NCBI GenBank assembly: GCA_018389105.1
Contig: JACATO010002134.1
Location: forward strand, 1,047,001-1,111,000
DNA from: Nautilus pompilius
Taxonomy: Eukaryota > Mollusca > Cephalopoda > Nautilida > Nautilidae
Direction of reading: 5' to 3'
DNA: 64,000 bases
Made by a program: the position numbers and the translations under genes. Below are positions 49,860 through 61,299 of the stretch, in pieces. The notes beneath the pieces are model-generated. The model was not told where the DNA came from. It made no database searches and saw only the letters and a program-made list of their open reading frames with translations. The stretch's first letter is position 1; every line of letters starts with the position of its first letter.

Positions 49860-50140
49860 TTATTGCACTGAGTTCCAATCTGGTCATCGAAGCAGTGCTC
49901 TTCTGCTCTTCGGGGCACTCAATAATTTGATACCACTGCAGAAGTCTGTGCTGTGAAGTAAGCCAGACATTGAGGTCATCTCTAATGCTTTGTCCAGTAT
50001 CTGAAAGGTTATGAAGTGGTTGCCAATGTTGCCATAAGGCTCTTTATAACAAGTTCAGCTTGGTCAAGCCCCTAGGACACTGAATTTGGCCATTAGTGCA
50101 GAAATTTGGCCCTTTCTGAGCAACAGTTTGTTTTATTTTA
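49860..50140 (-). other. Coding-like minus-strand segment of unknown origin
   Basis: The minus-strand translation gives a nearly stop-free stretch including ALWQHWQPLHNLSDTGQSIR, DDLNVWLTSQHRLLQWYQII and EEQKSTASMTRLELSA. It has protein-like composition and higher GC than its flanks. It lacks an ATG and clear splice sites. It lies just downstream, on the same strand, of a Jerky/Tigger N-terminal fragment, so it may be a decayed part of that element. I do not recognise it. Confidence 0.3.
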
Positions 50141-50249
50141 AGAACAATCTTATAGTGAGAAATATTATTTTATTTCTCTCTCTCATCTTAATTTAATTTT
50201 GAAATATATTCATTCATCATAACTGAAAGTGGATGTATAAATGGGGTTA

Positions 50250-50629
50250 AGGCTTATATATATAATGGGTAGCGTATCATATACCTAGCTCCATTTATGC
50301 ATCTTAGAAACATTAAATTATTATACAGTATAAATTCCTTATTTACTAGATTATTTTTCTTGAGTGCAAGTAGTACAGGTTTTGCTATTTTTTGGCTGAT
50401 GCAAGATTTTGCATCTTTCCATAAATTCTTTAGTATCACTCACAGCATAAAGTGACTATTTTACCTTTCTGTTTTTTCAGATCATAAACTGTTGTTGTAC
50501 CAATATCATACTCCTCAAATAGCCACTTGATGATGCACCACAATCTAGTTTCTTAAGTAATTTGATCTCCTTGGCAATACTTAGTGCATGATGCTTCCTC
50601 TTACTTTTAAAAATATTTTCCTTATCCAT
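50250..50629 (-). pseudogene. Jerky/Tigger-like transposase, N-terminal fragment
   Basis: On the minus strand an ATG at 50,629 starts MDKENIFKSKRKHHALSIAK, then EIKLLKKLD, a decayed second helix, then DLKKQKGKIV, FMERCKILHQPKNSKTC. This matches the CENP-B-type N-terminus of Jerky/Tigger transposases (KRKHxxLSxxEKLEIIxxL, then DIKKxKxKI). The remainder of the protein is not visible. It is an old, truncated copy. Confidence 0.5.
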
Positions 50630-50639
50630 GTCTCCTTTT

Positions 50640-53600
50640 CTTTTGAACATAATTTAGATGAGGTGGTGGGGGGGGTAAAACAATGGAATAAAACACAATG
50701 GAACAAGCAGTTTCTGAAAGGGTCAGATCACATGTTCAGATGTAACCACAGGTGGGACTCATAACACCACCAAAACATAGAGACTGGACCAAAAACTAAT
50801 CCACAGCACCACCAAAACAAAGTGGCAAGGCCAAAAATTGCTAACTTTTATCAGTTTTTGAGAGGGTTTTCAGAATGAATTTTATATGGAATATTTTTAA
50901 AAACTTTCTGGTTTTGGGAGTTTTTTTTGGATTTGAGAGTTTGTACTGTATATACATACACTTCTGTGTGTCTATGTAGATTTCATTTAAAGCTTTTAAT
51001 ATTCTGGGGTAAATAATGTTACTGTTAATCATACAACCTTGAAGACATGCATGGAACAGAAAAACTTTTCAGAATCTAAAATAAAATAATTAAGTGTTGC
51101 TTTGACAGATTGTCAAACATTTATCCTGTTGCTATTTAGAAATGGTTAAAGCCCCATATTTATTCAAAACAGATCTCTTTTGCATATGATTATTTAAAAA
51201 TTGGATTGAAATGTCCTCTTACTTTATTTCCTGCTTGCAAGTTACGATTTTTGGTGGTTAGAATTACATAGTCATTTTACTGTATACACTTTTTATTCAA
51301 TTCTCAACATCCGAGATGCATGGTTACAAGGAATAGAAAAATGTCCCCTTTTTTATTTTGGTATAGTAGCTACTGTAGTTGTGATTATGGTTTGTGCTGT
51401 GTCACTTTTAAAACTGTCAGTATCCAAATTAAAATCAAAGTAGGATCCATTGTTTCTATTAACTAATTTTGTGTGTAACCAGTGGATTCCATTCTACCTT
51501 TTCTATTAGTCTTTTAAGTTTAGGTACATCTTCTGCAACAGAAGCTGTACATAGTTAAGTCTTCTGATTTGAAGAAGAACTGGGATGGAGAAACTAATGT
51601 ACTTAAATTTCTTTTAGCTTTCAGAAAAGCTGAGCTACATTTTGTTATTATAACTTATAGGGTTAATTTTGTTGTTTGACTTTATCATATCTTTGCTTGT
51701 GATTTACAGAGATTTGTATGTCCATTTATTGAAATTGTCTCTTTCTCTTGATGGTGAGTAATGACTTTACCACCTGCAGTCAGAAGAAACACAAAGATGC
51801 TTAATGTGTCCACCTGGTTTATCTGTAAATATTCTGCTTCTGATTATTATACGTTGCTGTAAATATTAGAATAAGGGACGCACCTACATTAGAATGAAGC
51901 AGAGTTTCTCTTTAATTTGATATATTCATTCATGTTGGTGTAAACTTAAAAAAAAATAAGCAATTGATACTTGTTGCATATTCATTACCTTAGATATTTT
52001 GGTGATATTTTTAAGGATTAAAATTTTGGAAACTTGGAAGTTATACTGTAAATAAATCTTGAAGCAAATTGTTTTTTGTTTTTAAAATACCTTTAATGCT
52101 TGCTCATAATACTGTTGTCGTGCAGAGTAAATTTTCAGCAATTTGTTTAAGATGCTCTAATTAAATTTGGATTATTTGTTTTTTTTTTAAGTAGATTTGT
52201 GTTTAGAGTGATTTCTATGAAATTTCCAGTAATCGTGCATTTTCTTTTATTCATACATTATCATTTTCTATTTTTACTTCTTTGTTTCTTTTATTAATTA
52301 TTAAATTAAAAATGTGCATAGCCCCTCCACCTTTTTCAATTTAGTTCCATATAGCAAAATATTTTTAAATGATTATTGCTTTTTTTTTAGTTTTATTGTG
52401 ATGTTGTTGAATGCACTAACATTTGAAAACACCACTTGGAAAAACTATTAAAAATTTAAAATGATGAGGGTTTTCACTAAAGCTTTTACCTTTCTTGAGG
52501 TTTCAGAAGGCATTCTCTCATTAATAGAAATCTCCTTGTTTTATTTGCCTGCAAATGTTTTAAAAACAATACTGCATCTATTTAAAAAAAAAAAATCTCT
52601 AGGCATGTGTGTTACTTTAGATACAATTTAAAACATTCTCTAATGTGCAATTTTTTTTAAAAATAAAATTTCTTCTAAAAAAAAAATATTTCCCGATTTG
52701 TTAAATATAATAAATAGGGTTAATAATGGTGGATCTCAGATACTAATATTTATTTTTCCAAACTGTTTAACAAAGGCTGCTACTATTTTAGATTTTATTA
52801 ACTTTAAATATGAATGGGTCTCTTCAAAGGTTTTGTGTCAGAAACACAATTGACCCAGGGTACTTATTTTTGCATTGAGTGAAGGGAATAATATGAGTGC
52901 ATCAGTGATATACTACACCAGACTTTAGTAAATAAATAGATAATAGGATGCTCAACAATTAAAAAAAATTCATTTGCATTAACCTTCAGCAGGTTTTTGT
53001 CGTATCTAACTCACTTTTGAATTAGGTTATATGTTAATATTTTTTGTCCAAAATTTTAAATTGTGTTTCCTTGTATATGTTTGTTAAATGAATGTTCTTT
53101 ACATTTCTAATTGAGAAACTTGATATTTTAGTAACTTAAACAAGCACAACTGTATTGTGTTTTTGTCAGTTTTCCTAGCCTTGCTTTTTATCTTTGACAT
53201 TTCAATTCTGATTGTATTCATCAAAAGCCACAATCCCTCAATTTTTTGTCTTTTGAGATAATAAGTAAATAAGCATTAAATTTTCTGAACATAGACCTTC
53301 AGAATTTTTATTAAGAAATAGGTTATTTTATAACACATGAAATGTTGTTAATTCCATGTTAAAGCCTAGGATTATCAATGTGGCTGTAGCTAAAAGCATT
53401 GCTAAAATTTAGTTTTAAATTGTCAGAAGCTTTCTAGCAGTTGCTGAGGAAGATTTTATATTAATTAGTTGTTGTTTGTGACAAAGAATGAGAAAAAAAC
53501 CCTAGTGGTGATACAAGTCAAGATATGGGATTAATATTTATATTCTGTCAATTTTTTGTTGTTGTTTTCTTAACTCTATATTATCAAACTGATCAGTAAT

Positions 53601-53780
53601 GATCTATGATGTTACTCAATTTCAAATATACAATTGCCAGTGCTCATGAAAATAGTTTCATTTTATTAAATCAGTTTTTTTTTTTTAGGTTCAAAGAAAT
53701 TTTATTTAAATTTCGATTTGTAACAAAAATTGATAATTTTTTTAAAATGAAAACTTATGGTCTTAAAGGATTTTAGCCAA
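50640..53780. other. AT-rich non-coding stretch
   Basis: No coding segment, mobile element or notable repeat was recognised. Confidence 0.55.
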
Positions 53781-53789
53781 AATTAGTTT

Positions 53790-55700
53790 AATTTAGACTG
53801 CGAGCCGGCCACCCAACCCTACTCCCTCTCTCTCTGGGGGAAGGGGGAGGTAGGATTTTCCCAATGCTCTGACCAGTAGAAAGGTGTTTTCTCACCCAGA
53901 AATTTGGAGTCGAAAGAATTTAGTGAAACAAAGGCATATATCTTATTTACTCGTAGCTCCTTTCCGTACCTGAAAATATAAGCTTTGTCGACATAGCGCT
54001 CACGAGAAGTTACTTATTTTAAAATCATCCATTAGTAAGGGTGGCTGGCGGCCGATCTTCTGCACGTGTGGTCAGTCATCAGGAAGGTACAGGGGGGCAG
54101 CGAGTTCACTTCACTTCAACAGTTGGCAAAGCGAGTAGCCAAACGGAACGGTGGACCACTACATTCAGTGACTTACACCAGGCATCACCAACAACCCCAG
54201 AGAAAAACTGTAGATAGAAGCCATAAAAGAGACAATCAATTCATCCCCCCACCCCATCGGCCCTTTTCCCCCTTCAGTAAGCCCCAACTTTTCAACTAAA
54301 TATTCGCATGTACTCGTTGCTCGCTTCAGTAACGGGATGGCCAACACACACACACACAATGTAACTTCAGCATCACGATCTCTGGGTCGGTCCTCTTCCT
54401 ATCGATCGAGGGAGCCCCGCCTTAACCTGCGAGATAAAAAACACTGAAGTGACAACCCTTACCCCCCCCTCCTTTCCCCACAAATTTACATAATTTTTAG
54501 CATCTAAACTTTACGAAATAAAAAACGCATCAGCTTTAATAAGGTTTTACAATTCAAAAACAAAGAAAAAAATTGCTGACAAACCGAGCTTCAAATCAAA
54601 AATGGCCGACTAGGGGGGTTCGCTCCCCCTGGGGGGGTGGGCAGACACCGCTTCACCATCCGCTCTTCACGAGCCAGCAGCATTCCCCCGAAGCCTCGTT
54701 AATTTCTACAAAAAAGACTAGAAAAGGGTTGGTTCTTCACCCGTCCAAAATAAGCGACTAACTCAAAATTTACATTATTTATTATGTAGTATTATTTACA
54801 TAATCTTTAAAAAAAGAAATAATAATGCACAGCCTGTTGCCAGCTACATTAACTTATCCGAGATCAACGTTCTCAAAAGTCTTAATTTTTTTTTTTTTTT
54901 TTTTCCACAAGTTACTAGTTACGGTTTCAGTTAGTGCACAATCGACTAGTACTAGTAAATATCGGCACTAATCTTACCCGTTCGTTCATAGTTTCCACCA
55001 CCGCCACAACCACCGATGACGATGACCCCCCCACGAGATGGGGATGGGCTCTCTGCACCACTCACTCTTCCTGTCTCTAAACTTGGCAAACTACGGTCAT
55101 TTTTTTTTTTTGGTGTTGTGCGGTGTTTAGGGGTGTGTGTCTGTGTGTGTGAAGTTGCATATGTTAGTGTTGCTGGATCGGTTCCACAATCGGCCGCCAC
55201 AGCTGTTTACAAGTGAGGCCTTATTTCGGCCTGTGTATTGTTTGTTATGTACCCCAACCTAGCGAGAGCAGCGGGCTATCCAACTCCTTCGTATTGCATG
55301 CAGGAGGGGTAGGTTTCTCCTGGCTGAACTCTCTAGAACAGAGTTTTCTCTCTGTATGTCCTTGTTCTGGAGGGGGAAGTTTGGGCCACTGTTTTATTTT
55401 TCAAATTTTCCAAATGGAAGGATGGAGAGAGTTATATTTTTATTTTTGCAGGATGATGGATGGAGACATGTTCTCCCTCCGTTTTTAGATCTTTTATTAA
55501 ATCCTCCCTCGTGGGGGAATCAGAGATTCCCTTGATGTTGTTTAAGCAAAAAGTCTTTATGACTAGTGTTTACTTCCAGCATAGGGGGACCAGAGGTTCC
55601 CTGGCAGGTGGTCAAGCCGGAAGTAGCACGTCTGCTGTGGTGGTTGTCATCACAGCATTCGTTGCCCCATTCCACACCACTTAGATTTTACTGCAGTCTT
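53790..55700. promoter_or_regulatory. GC/CpG-richer island, possible promoter region
   Basis: GC content and CpG density rise abruptly at about 53,800 and fall again after about 55,700, except for an AT-rich dip at 54,480-54,580 and 54,760-54,960. On the minus strand a frame from about 55,206 to 54,978 has low-complexity, N-terminus-like composition (for example ETGRVSGAESPSPSRGG and VIVIGGCGGGGNYERTG). It runs into a strong donor (GTAAGAT, first base at 54,977). The frame has no ATG, only a GTG in GTGGCGGCC context at 55,200. The island could be a host promoter with a first exon. Part of it (55,111-55,480) also occurs inverted at 63.2-63.6 kb, so a repeat origin is equally possible. Confidence 0.35.
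55111..55480 (+). repeat. Long inverted repeat, left arm
   Basis: This is collinear with the reverse complement of 63,208-63,610. Shared words in order are GGTCGGTTCC-like, CAGCTGTTTA, AGTGAGG, CCAACTCCTTCGTAT, CAGGAGGGGTAGGTTT, GGCTGAAC, TAGAGTTTTCTCTC-like, ATGTCCTT and GGATGGAGACATGTTCTCCC. The arms are diverged, with indels. No similarity continues beyond the stated limits on either side. Confidence 0.8.
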
Positions 55701-56157
55701 CTTTTATTTGGACTGTAGTGTGTTTTTAAACGAAGAAAGACCCATTGTTAGTCCATGTGATAATATAGGGGTGGAGTGCTTTATAAATAAATAGAGGCTT
55801 ACACTGAAGAAGGGAGGGGGGTGGGAAGTTAGTATAGTAATTTTTTCACAAAAAGTTTTTTAAAAGTTATGTTTCAAAGTGATTGTATGATCACTTAAGA
55901 AGTTGAATAATATTTGTAAGATATATATCATTAAAGAGAAATCCTTTAAGGATTTATTGTATAATTAAAATGTAATCATATATGCATAAATATAATGCAA
56001 AAGAAAGAGGAGAAATAGAAGAAAGAAAGCAGAAAAGAAATAGAATAGAGAAGAGGGAGAAGAAGTTCTTCTTTTCCAGGAACCTAGTATCAATTCAACT
56101 GCAAAAGTAAAACATTTAAATTAGACAAAGGGATGGAGAAGGGGTGACCCAGGGTGG

Positions 56158-59100
56158 TCAATCTAAACTAAGAGTTGAGGTTGGGGAATTGTCAATGTGT
56201 ATTTGCAGATGTTTGTTTGTAGTGATGTGTCCTAATGCATTATTAATTAGCCAGGTGGAAGAGAAAATTAGTCTGTCATTAATACTAGATTTCATGACTG
56301 TGTATTTTTGTTGTAACCAATTAGTTACATAGTTTTGAAATAGTAATTTTGTTGAAGTAGGCTGACCGCCTTCTAAAGCCTTCCGGCTACCCCAAGCAAT
56401 CCGCTGGGCGGTAAAGACCAGAAAGTTCGAAAGACAGTCCTTTTTAGTTTTATTATTGAATCCAAAGATGCGCCAGAACGACGTAAGTTATATCAAGTCT
56501 TGGACTAGGCACCATAGTTCTATGTTCATCGGGCACGAGAACAAGCAATGGATTGCCATTTCATCCTCCTCGTGACAGGCGAGGCATTTGGGAGAGTTAA
56601 TTAATTTCCATTTATGTTTGTTTTCCCTTGTGGGGAGAACATTCCCTATTAATTTCCAGTGAATGTCAGATGTATATCCGTCCAAGAGACGATTAATGGA
56701 GCTAGACCAAATCCTGTCCCATGGAAGTGTTCCTGAACTGATAGTACCTTCCCACCTCTTCCTATAATTCGGTTCCTCAATGGGTCGTGACGACAGGAAG
56801 AGGTAGATGTCTCGCTGGGATAATTTGTCTAGTTCTATTTTAATATCTCCTAGGCTTACAATATTATCTGTTCCTATAGAGATATTACTAGTGATCCATT
56901 GCTGGAGTGCAGTTAGATGGTAGTCAGTTAGTTAGTTTTTCTGTACTCTATATAGTTTTAGTTTGTTAGTGAGAACATCGACCCCGTCGAGGGTGTCGAA
57001 TGCTTTCGCTAATTGGGAAATGAAGAGTTTTTGCCATCTTGGCCTATCGTTTACATTCCTTATGATGTCTATTATGTTTAATATTTGTTGAGCACCTATT
57101 TTGCTCTCTAGCTTTATTAGATTTAAACCGCCTTGGCTCCGAGGAAGTCTAATTACTTGTTTATTTGCCAGGTGTTTGCGCCCTTGCCACAGAAACCGAG
57201 TTAACTCGGCGTCTATGGCGTTGCGCACCCAGCCTGGCATTCCTATGATTTTAGATTTATAATAGATTTTGGAGGCAAGATATGTATTTACTAATTCTGT
57301 TTTAGTAAAGAAAGAAAGGTTCAGCGAGGACCATGCGGTTAGTAAAGCGTTGACTTTATTAATCACAGGTTGCCAGTTATCATGCAGCATGTTAGTATTG
57401 TGTTTTACTGGGAAATAGATTCCCAGTAACTTAATTTTGTCTTCCACCCAGTTGATGTTATGTTGGCGCAGGGGTTTTTGATTACCCCCTAGCCATGCTG
57501 CGGTGGTTTTCTTCCTGTTTATTTTTGCCCCAGAGGCTTTTTCATATACCTCTAGGGCTTTAAATGCTGCATCCAAGCTGGCCGCATCCTTTAATAGAAG
57601 GGTGGTGTCATCAGCGTACTGCTGGATTTTGACACCATTTATCCCCCTGATTGTTTGATTTTTCCTGATCATGGTGGCCAGCGGTTCTGCAGTCAGAACA
57701 TATAGCATGGCACTTAGGGGACACCCCTGCCTGATGCCTCTTGTTGGGTGGATAGACAAAGAGAGAAAGCCGTTCTGGTAAATATTTGTTATTAGATGGG
57801 ACTGGAAGAGCCTAACAAAATTAATGAAGTACTCTCCGAAGCCAAGGGTTTTAAGTGTTTCTATGAGAAAATTCCAGTTAACCCTATCGAAAGCTTTTTT
57901 TCTGATCTATGGCTAGCATTATTCCTATGGAATTTTCCTTGTCTAGCCTACTTGTTATTTCTCAGAACAGTTGAAGTGTATTAGTAATACTTCTTCCTGG
58001 AACTGAACAGGTCTGGTCTGTGCTAGTAACTTTATGCATAACTTTGGCGAGCCTAGTTGCTAGAGCCTTAGCTATGATTTTGTAATTGATATTTAAGAGA
58101 CTGATGGGTCTCCAGTTATCCAAGTACTCCGTGTCGCCCCCCCTTCGGTAGCAGGATGACAGTGGCAGTACATTAGCTTTCTGAGAGCACCCCCCTACAA
58201 TATGCGCTATTCGCAATCATTGCCAGGTCTCCTGCTAGGAGATATTCAAATCTCTTATAGAATTCTGGTGTAAGGTCATCATTTCCTGGGGACTTATCTT
58301 TATTTGAAGCCCTAATGGCTTGTTTTATCTCTTGAATAGTTAGGGGACCTTCACAGAGCTCGGCATCTAGGAGGTCTAGTATATCTTCTAGACACACCAA
58401 GATTTCGTCCTGAGCTATGGGACAGGTGTCTTCACTATTGTATAGTTCGCTATAATACCGAGTCTCTTCCTGAATAATATCTTCTATGTCAGTTAAGACG
58501 CGGCCTTCCTTAGTTTTCTTTTCTGCCTTAGATTTCTCTAAACCACAGAAGGACATTCTATTCCCTTCGCCATTCATGGCCGGTACTCGGGCCCTAATCC
58601 TAGCGCCCTCTGTTTTGTTGAGTTGCAACTTTGCTATTTGTGTTTGGATGGTTTTGATTTTCTTTATTCTATCTATTCCTGAAGTGGCCTTGTTTAGTTC
58701 TAAATTTAATTCCACTTTTAACTTGTTTTCTAAATATTCTCTATAAGCATTTCGTGCCTGACAATATTTTATGCTAATATCCCTAAGTTTAACCTTACCT
58801 ATGTCCCACCACTCCAGGGGGTCCTCAAACTCATCCCAGCAAAATGACCATTGTTCCCAGAAACTCTGTACACTCTCAACGTATTCCGACTCAGTCAGAA
58901 TAGTATTATTGAGTTTCCAAAGCCCGGGCCCTCTGGTGTTCTCCTGGACAAGAAAGCTGGCCTTAACCTGGCAGTGGTCACTCCACGCGAAAACGTCATG
59001 CGTAACGTCTAGGAGTTGTCTAACGGCATGTTTAGAAGCATACACTTTATCTATTCTAGTTGCTACTTCATATTTTTTACTGTAATGAGTGTATGATTTA

Positions 59101-59697
59101 CTATCTGGGTGTTTAAATCTAAACGCATCGACCAAGCCAAACTGCGAACACATGATTTGCAGCTGCACTTTTCCGATCAGATGCATCCTACTTTTAATGT
59201 CTGGTCCCTGCCTATCTAAGTCATGGGAGGAGACACAATTAAAATCACCTAGTATGTAAATATCATCTGCAGGGTAAGACCTAAGTTCTTGATCTAAAAT
59301 ATCATTGAAGTTTTGAAAGAAAGCTGTCCGTTTCTTCTCAATGGTAGGAGCGTACACCGATGCTATCATCACTTTTCTTTGGAGTTCATTTTGGTAACTA
59401 GTTATGATAATTCTTCCATTTTTATCACTATAAGAGTGTTCTATTTTAGCATTTATACTATGGTTAAATAAGATAGCTACGCCTTTTTTCCTACCTAAAG
59501 GGTCTAAACTTGTGAATTTCGGGCCTGACCAATGGGAGAAGTACCTATCTATCTCTAGAGTTTTGCAGGTGTAATTCTTGCATGCAGATTATTGTGTTTG
59601 TGGAGGAATGTTCTAGATGATCTAGATAGTCATTCCAGTTTTTCTTGAATTTCATTTCTATTAAATTCAGGGATAATAATTCCATGCGTCTCGACAT
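56158..59697 (-). pseudogene. LINE ORF2: endonuclease, reverse transcriptase, zinc motif
   Basis: The ATG at 59,697 starts MSRRMELLSLNLIEMKFKK. The endonuclease shows IICMQELH (catalytic Glu), YILGDFNCV and a SDHCQV signature (59,600-58,950). A coiled, charged spacer follows. Reverse transcriptase blocks are NWRPISLLNINYKIIAKAL, AIDQKK (catalytic Asp, near 57,910), GIRQGCPLSAMLY and QYADDTTLLL (near 57,610). The C-terminus has a CLACHEEDEMAIHCLFSC zinc motif (C-x2-C-x8-H-x4-C, near 56,580) and a tail including AQRIAWGSRKALEGG, ending at a TGA at 56,158. Span is about 1,180 codons, normal for the clade. Frame changes are seen near 59,500, 58,200, 57,900 (an A run) and 56,480, and an in-frame stop at 56,932. 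Confidence 0.9.
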
Positions 59698-59844
59698 AAT
59701 CACTAAATCTAGTGCTTCGTCCCTTGGGCGTTACCTGTGTAGATACCAAAAAATCCTTCCGAAATGAAAGTGCCCCAATTTAGGTGGGCACTTCCATGGT
59801 TGCAATCCCCTGATTCGGTGTTGCAGTTTGGGAAGTGATTTGTT

Positions 59845-60877
59845 TTAAAAGATTAATGGGTGCTTCCAAGGAATCATCCTTGGCACCTCATCCACCTTTC
59901 TCTCCTTTTTCTTAGGAGGGGTTGGTGTGGTTGATTCCCTCACCGTCCTTTTTGAGGCCTTGTTTTTGACCTTCCTTGGTTTTGAAGGTCTTGTTGTGGC
60001 TTCCTTGTTTTTGTGGTCATCCTCTATGTGGATGACCTCTGGAGGTGTTGGAGTTACCTCCTCTTGTGCCTTTGCTGTTGTTGGAAGAGCCTCTTCCTCG
60101 GGTTTCGGTGTTTCGACCTCTGGAGTTTTCCTGCCAGGGCAGCTGCGTTCGGTATGATCAAACTCTGTGCAACTGCGGCAGTATGGAGGCTCTGTGGGCT
60201 GGTCTTTATAGACTACTGTAAATCTGTAGTCTTTTCGTTCTAGAGTTTCCACAATTCTTCTTGGGATGGACTGTCGGAGGATCATCTTTCCGCTCCTCTG
60301 GCCAGAGAGGAACGGCAGTCCTGGCAAGCAATCATACTTGAAAGGTATGATTATCTTGCCATATTTCTCCAAGATCTTTTCCGGTATGTCGCATCCTGTG
60401 GTGAATGGTAACTCTCTCACCTTAATCCACGCCACTGGACTGGCGCCTTTGAGGGTATAGTTGATTCCATTTACTGTTAATTGTTTGGTAGAAAGGCAAT
60501 GCATTTTTTGCAGAGCTGCAGATGATATCTACTGCGCCGCCATAACCATTTATGACGGCCCTAACTTTTTTGTTAAGCCCTACATCTAAAAGAGCTTTTC
60601 CAACTTCTGAGCATGTTACTGCTCTATTGTGGTGAAGGAAAAGCGAACTTTTCCTTTCAAACTCGAAGTTTCTCTTATTTGTAGGATCCATGTCCATTTC
60701 ATGAAGAAAATTTCTGAAGGACTGTTCTCCCTCGAGGACCTCATAGTCCTTCAGATCAAGTTGTTCGGCATTTTGCTGTGGCTTGGCCAATTCAGCATAC
60801 GATGCCTTCAAGGTAGATGGCTGCGGTTCCATCTGTGATGCTTTTTGCATGATTTTAGGCAAGATAACTAAAAACAC
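59845..60877 (-). pseudogene. LINE ORF1 (nucleic-acid-binding gag-like protein)
   Basis: Minus strand, about 344 codons with one frameshift near 60,490. The N-terminal part runs from an ATG at 60,877 through FERKSSLFLHHNRAVTCSEV and VRAVINGYGGAVDII, an RRM-like fold by appearance. The second part has INYTLKGASPVAWIKVRELP and then a CCHC knuckle in YCRSCTEFDHTERSCPG (C-x2-C-x4-H-x4-C, near 60,160). A Pro/Glu/Thr- and Lys-rich tail ends at 59,845. In LINEs this protein coats the RNA and carries it with ORF2 protein to the target. It lies 150 bp upstream of ORF2 on the same strand. Confidence 0.85.
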
Positions 60878-60989
60878 AGGCTAAGGGGCACCGAAAATTA
60901 AGACTAAGATCGAAATATCAAAGTGCCAAAGAAAAAAAAATTTAATATGTGGAAAAAAAAAAAATAAAATTTACTGTGTTATAGGAGAA

Positions 60990-61290
60990 AAAAAACTAAG
61001 ATATTAAGTAAGAAAAACTACAAAGAAGTAAGTGATTTCTGAAAAATAAACTAAGTTTTAAAGGGAAAATTAAACTATTTAAAGAAAAACTAAGTTTAAG
61101 AAATTGTCAAAGTTATGAAAAATAGTCTAAGTTTTTAAGAAAACCAAAAAGTTTAAGGAAAAACTAAGTTCTACAAAATTTTTAGTTTATTTTTTATAAC
61201 TCTAAGGCAAATAGAAAATAATCTAAGTTCTAAAAATTAATCTAAGTTCTAGGAAAAAATCAAATTTATTGAAAAAAAACTAAGTCCAGA
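60990..61290 (-). repeat. A-rich tract with periodic CTAAG words (probable LINE 5' region)
   Basis: The word CTAAG, mostly in the context A/TCTAAGTTyTA, recurs at about 60,996, 61,051, 61,090, 61,127, 61,164, 61,202, 61,223, 61,242 and 61,280. Most intervals are 37-39 bp, with shorter ones of 19-21 bp, implying a degenerate unit of about 19 bp used singly and doubled. The tract ends about 110 bp upstream of LINE ORF1, so it may be a repeated 5' untranslated or promoter sequence. Confidence 0.65.
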
Positions 61291-61299
61291 AGAAATAAT

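Larger units (their letters stand above)
55998..60900 (-). mobile_element. Near full-length LINE (Tx1/L1 clade)
   Basis: Minus strand, 5' to 3': ORF1 with a CCHC knuckle, about 150 bp spacer, ORF2 with apurinic-like endonuclease, reverse transcriptase and C-terminal zinc motif, then a 3' region with a polypurine/polypyrimidine tract (55,998-56,066). The two-ORF layout and the ORF1 type fit the Tx1 branch of L1-like LINEs. Damage is limited to a few frameshifts and stops, several at homopolymers, suggesting a fairly recent insertion or sequencing indels. The 3' end and target duplication were not identified with certainty, and the 5' untranslated region probably extends right into the CTAAG-periodic tract. 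Confidence 0.85.

Noticed and set aside
58486..60838. Plus-strand open frames of 64-104 codons
   Set aside because: They are antisense shadows of the LINE ORF1 and ORF2.
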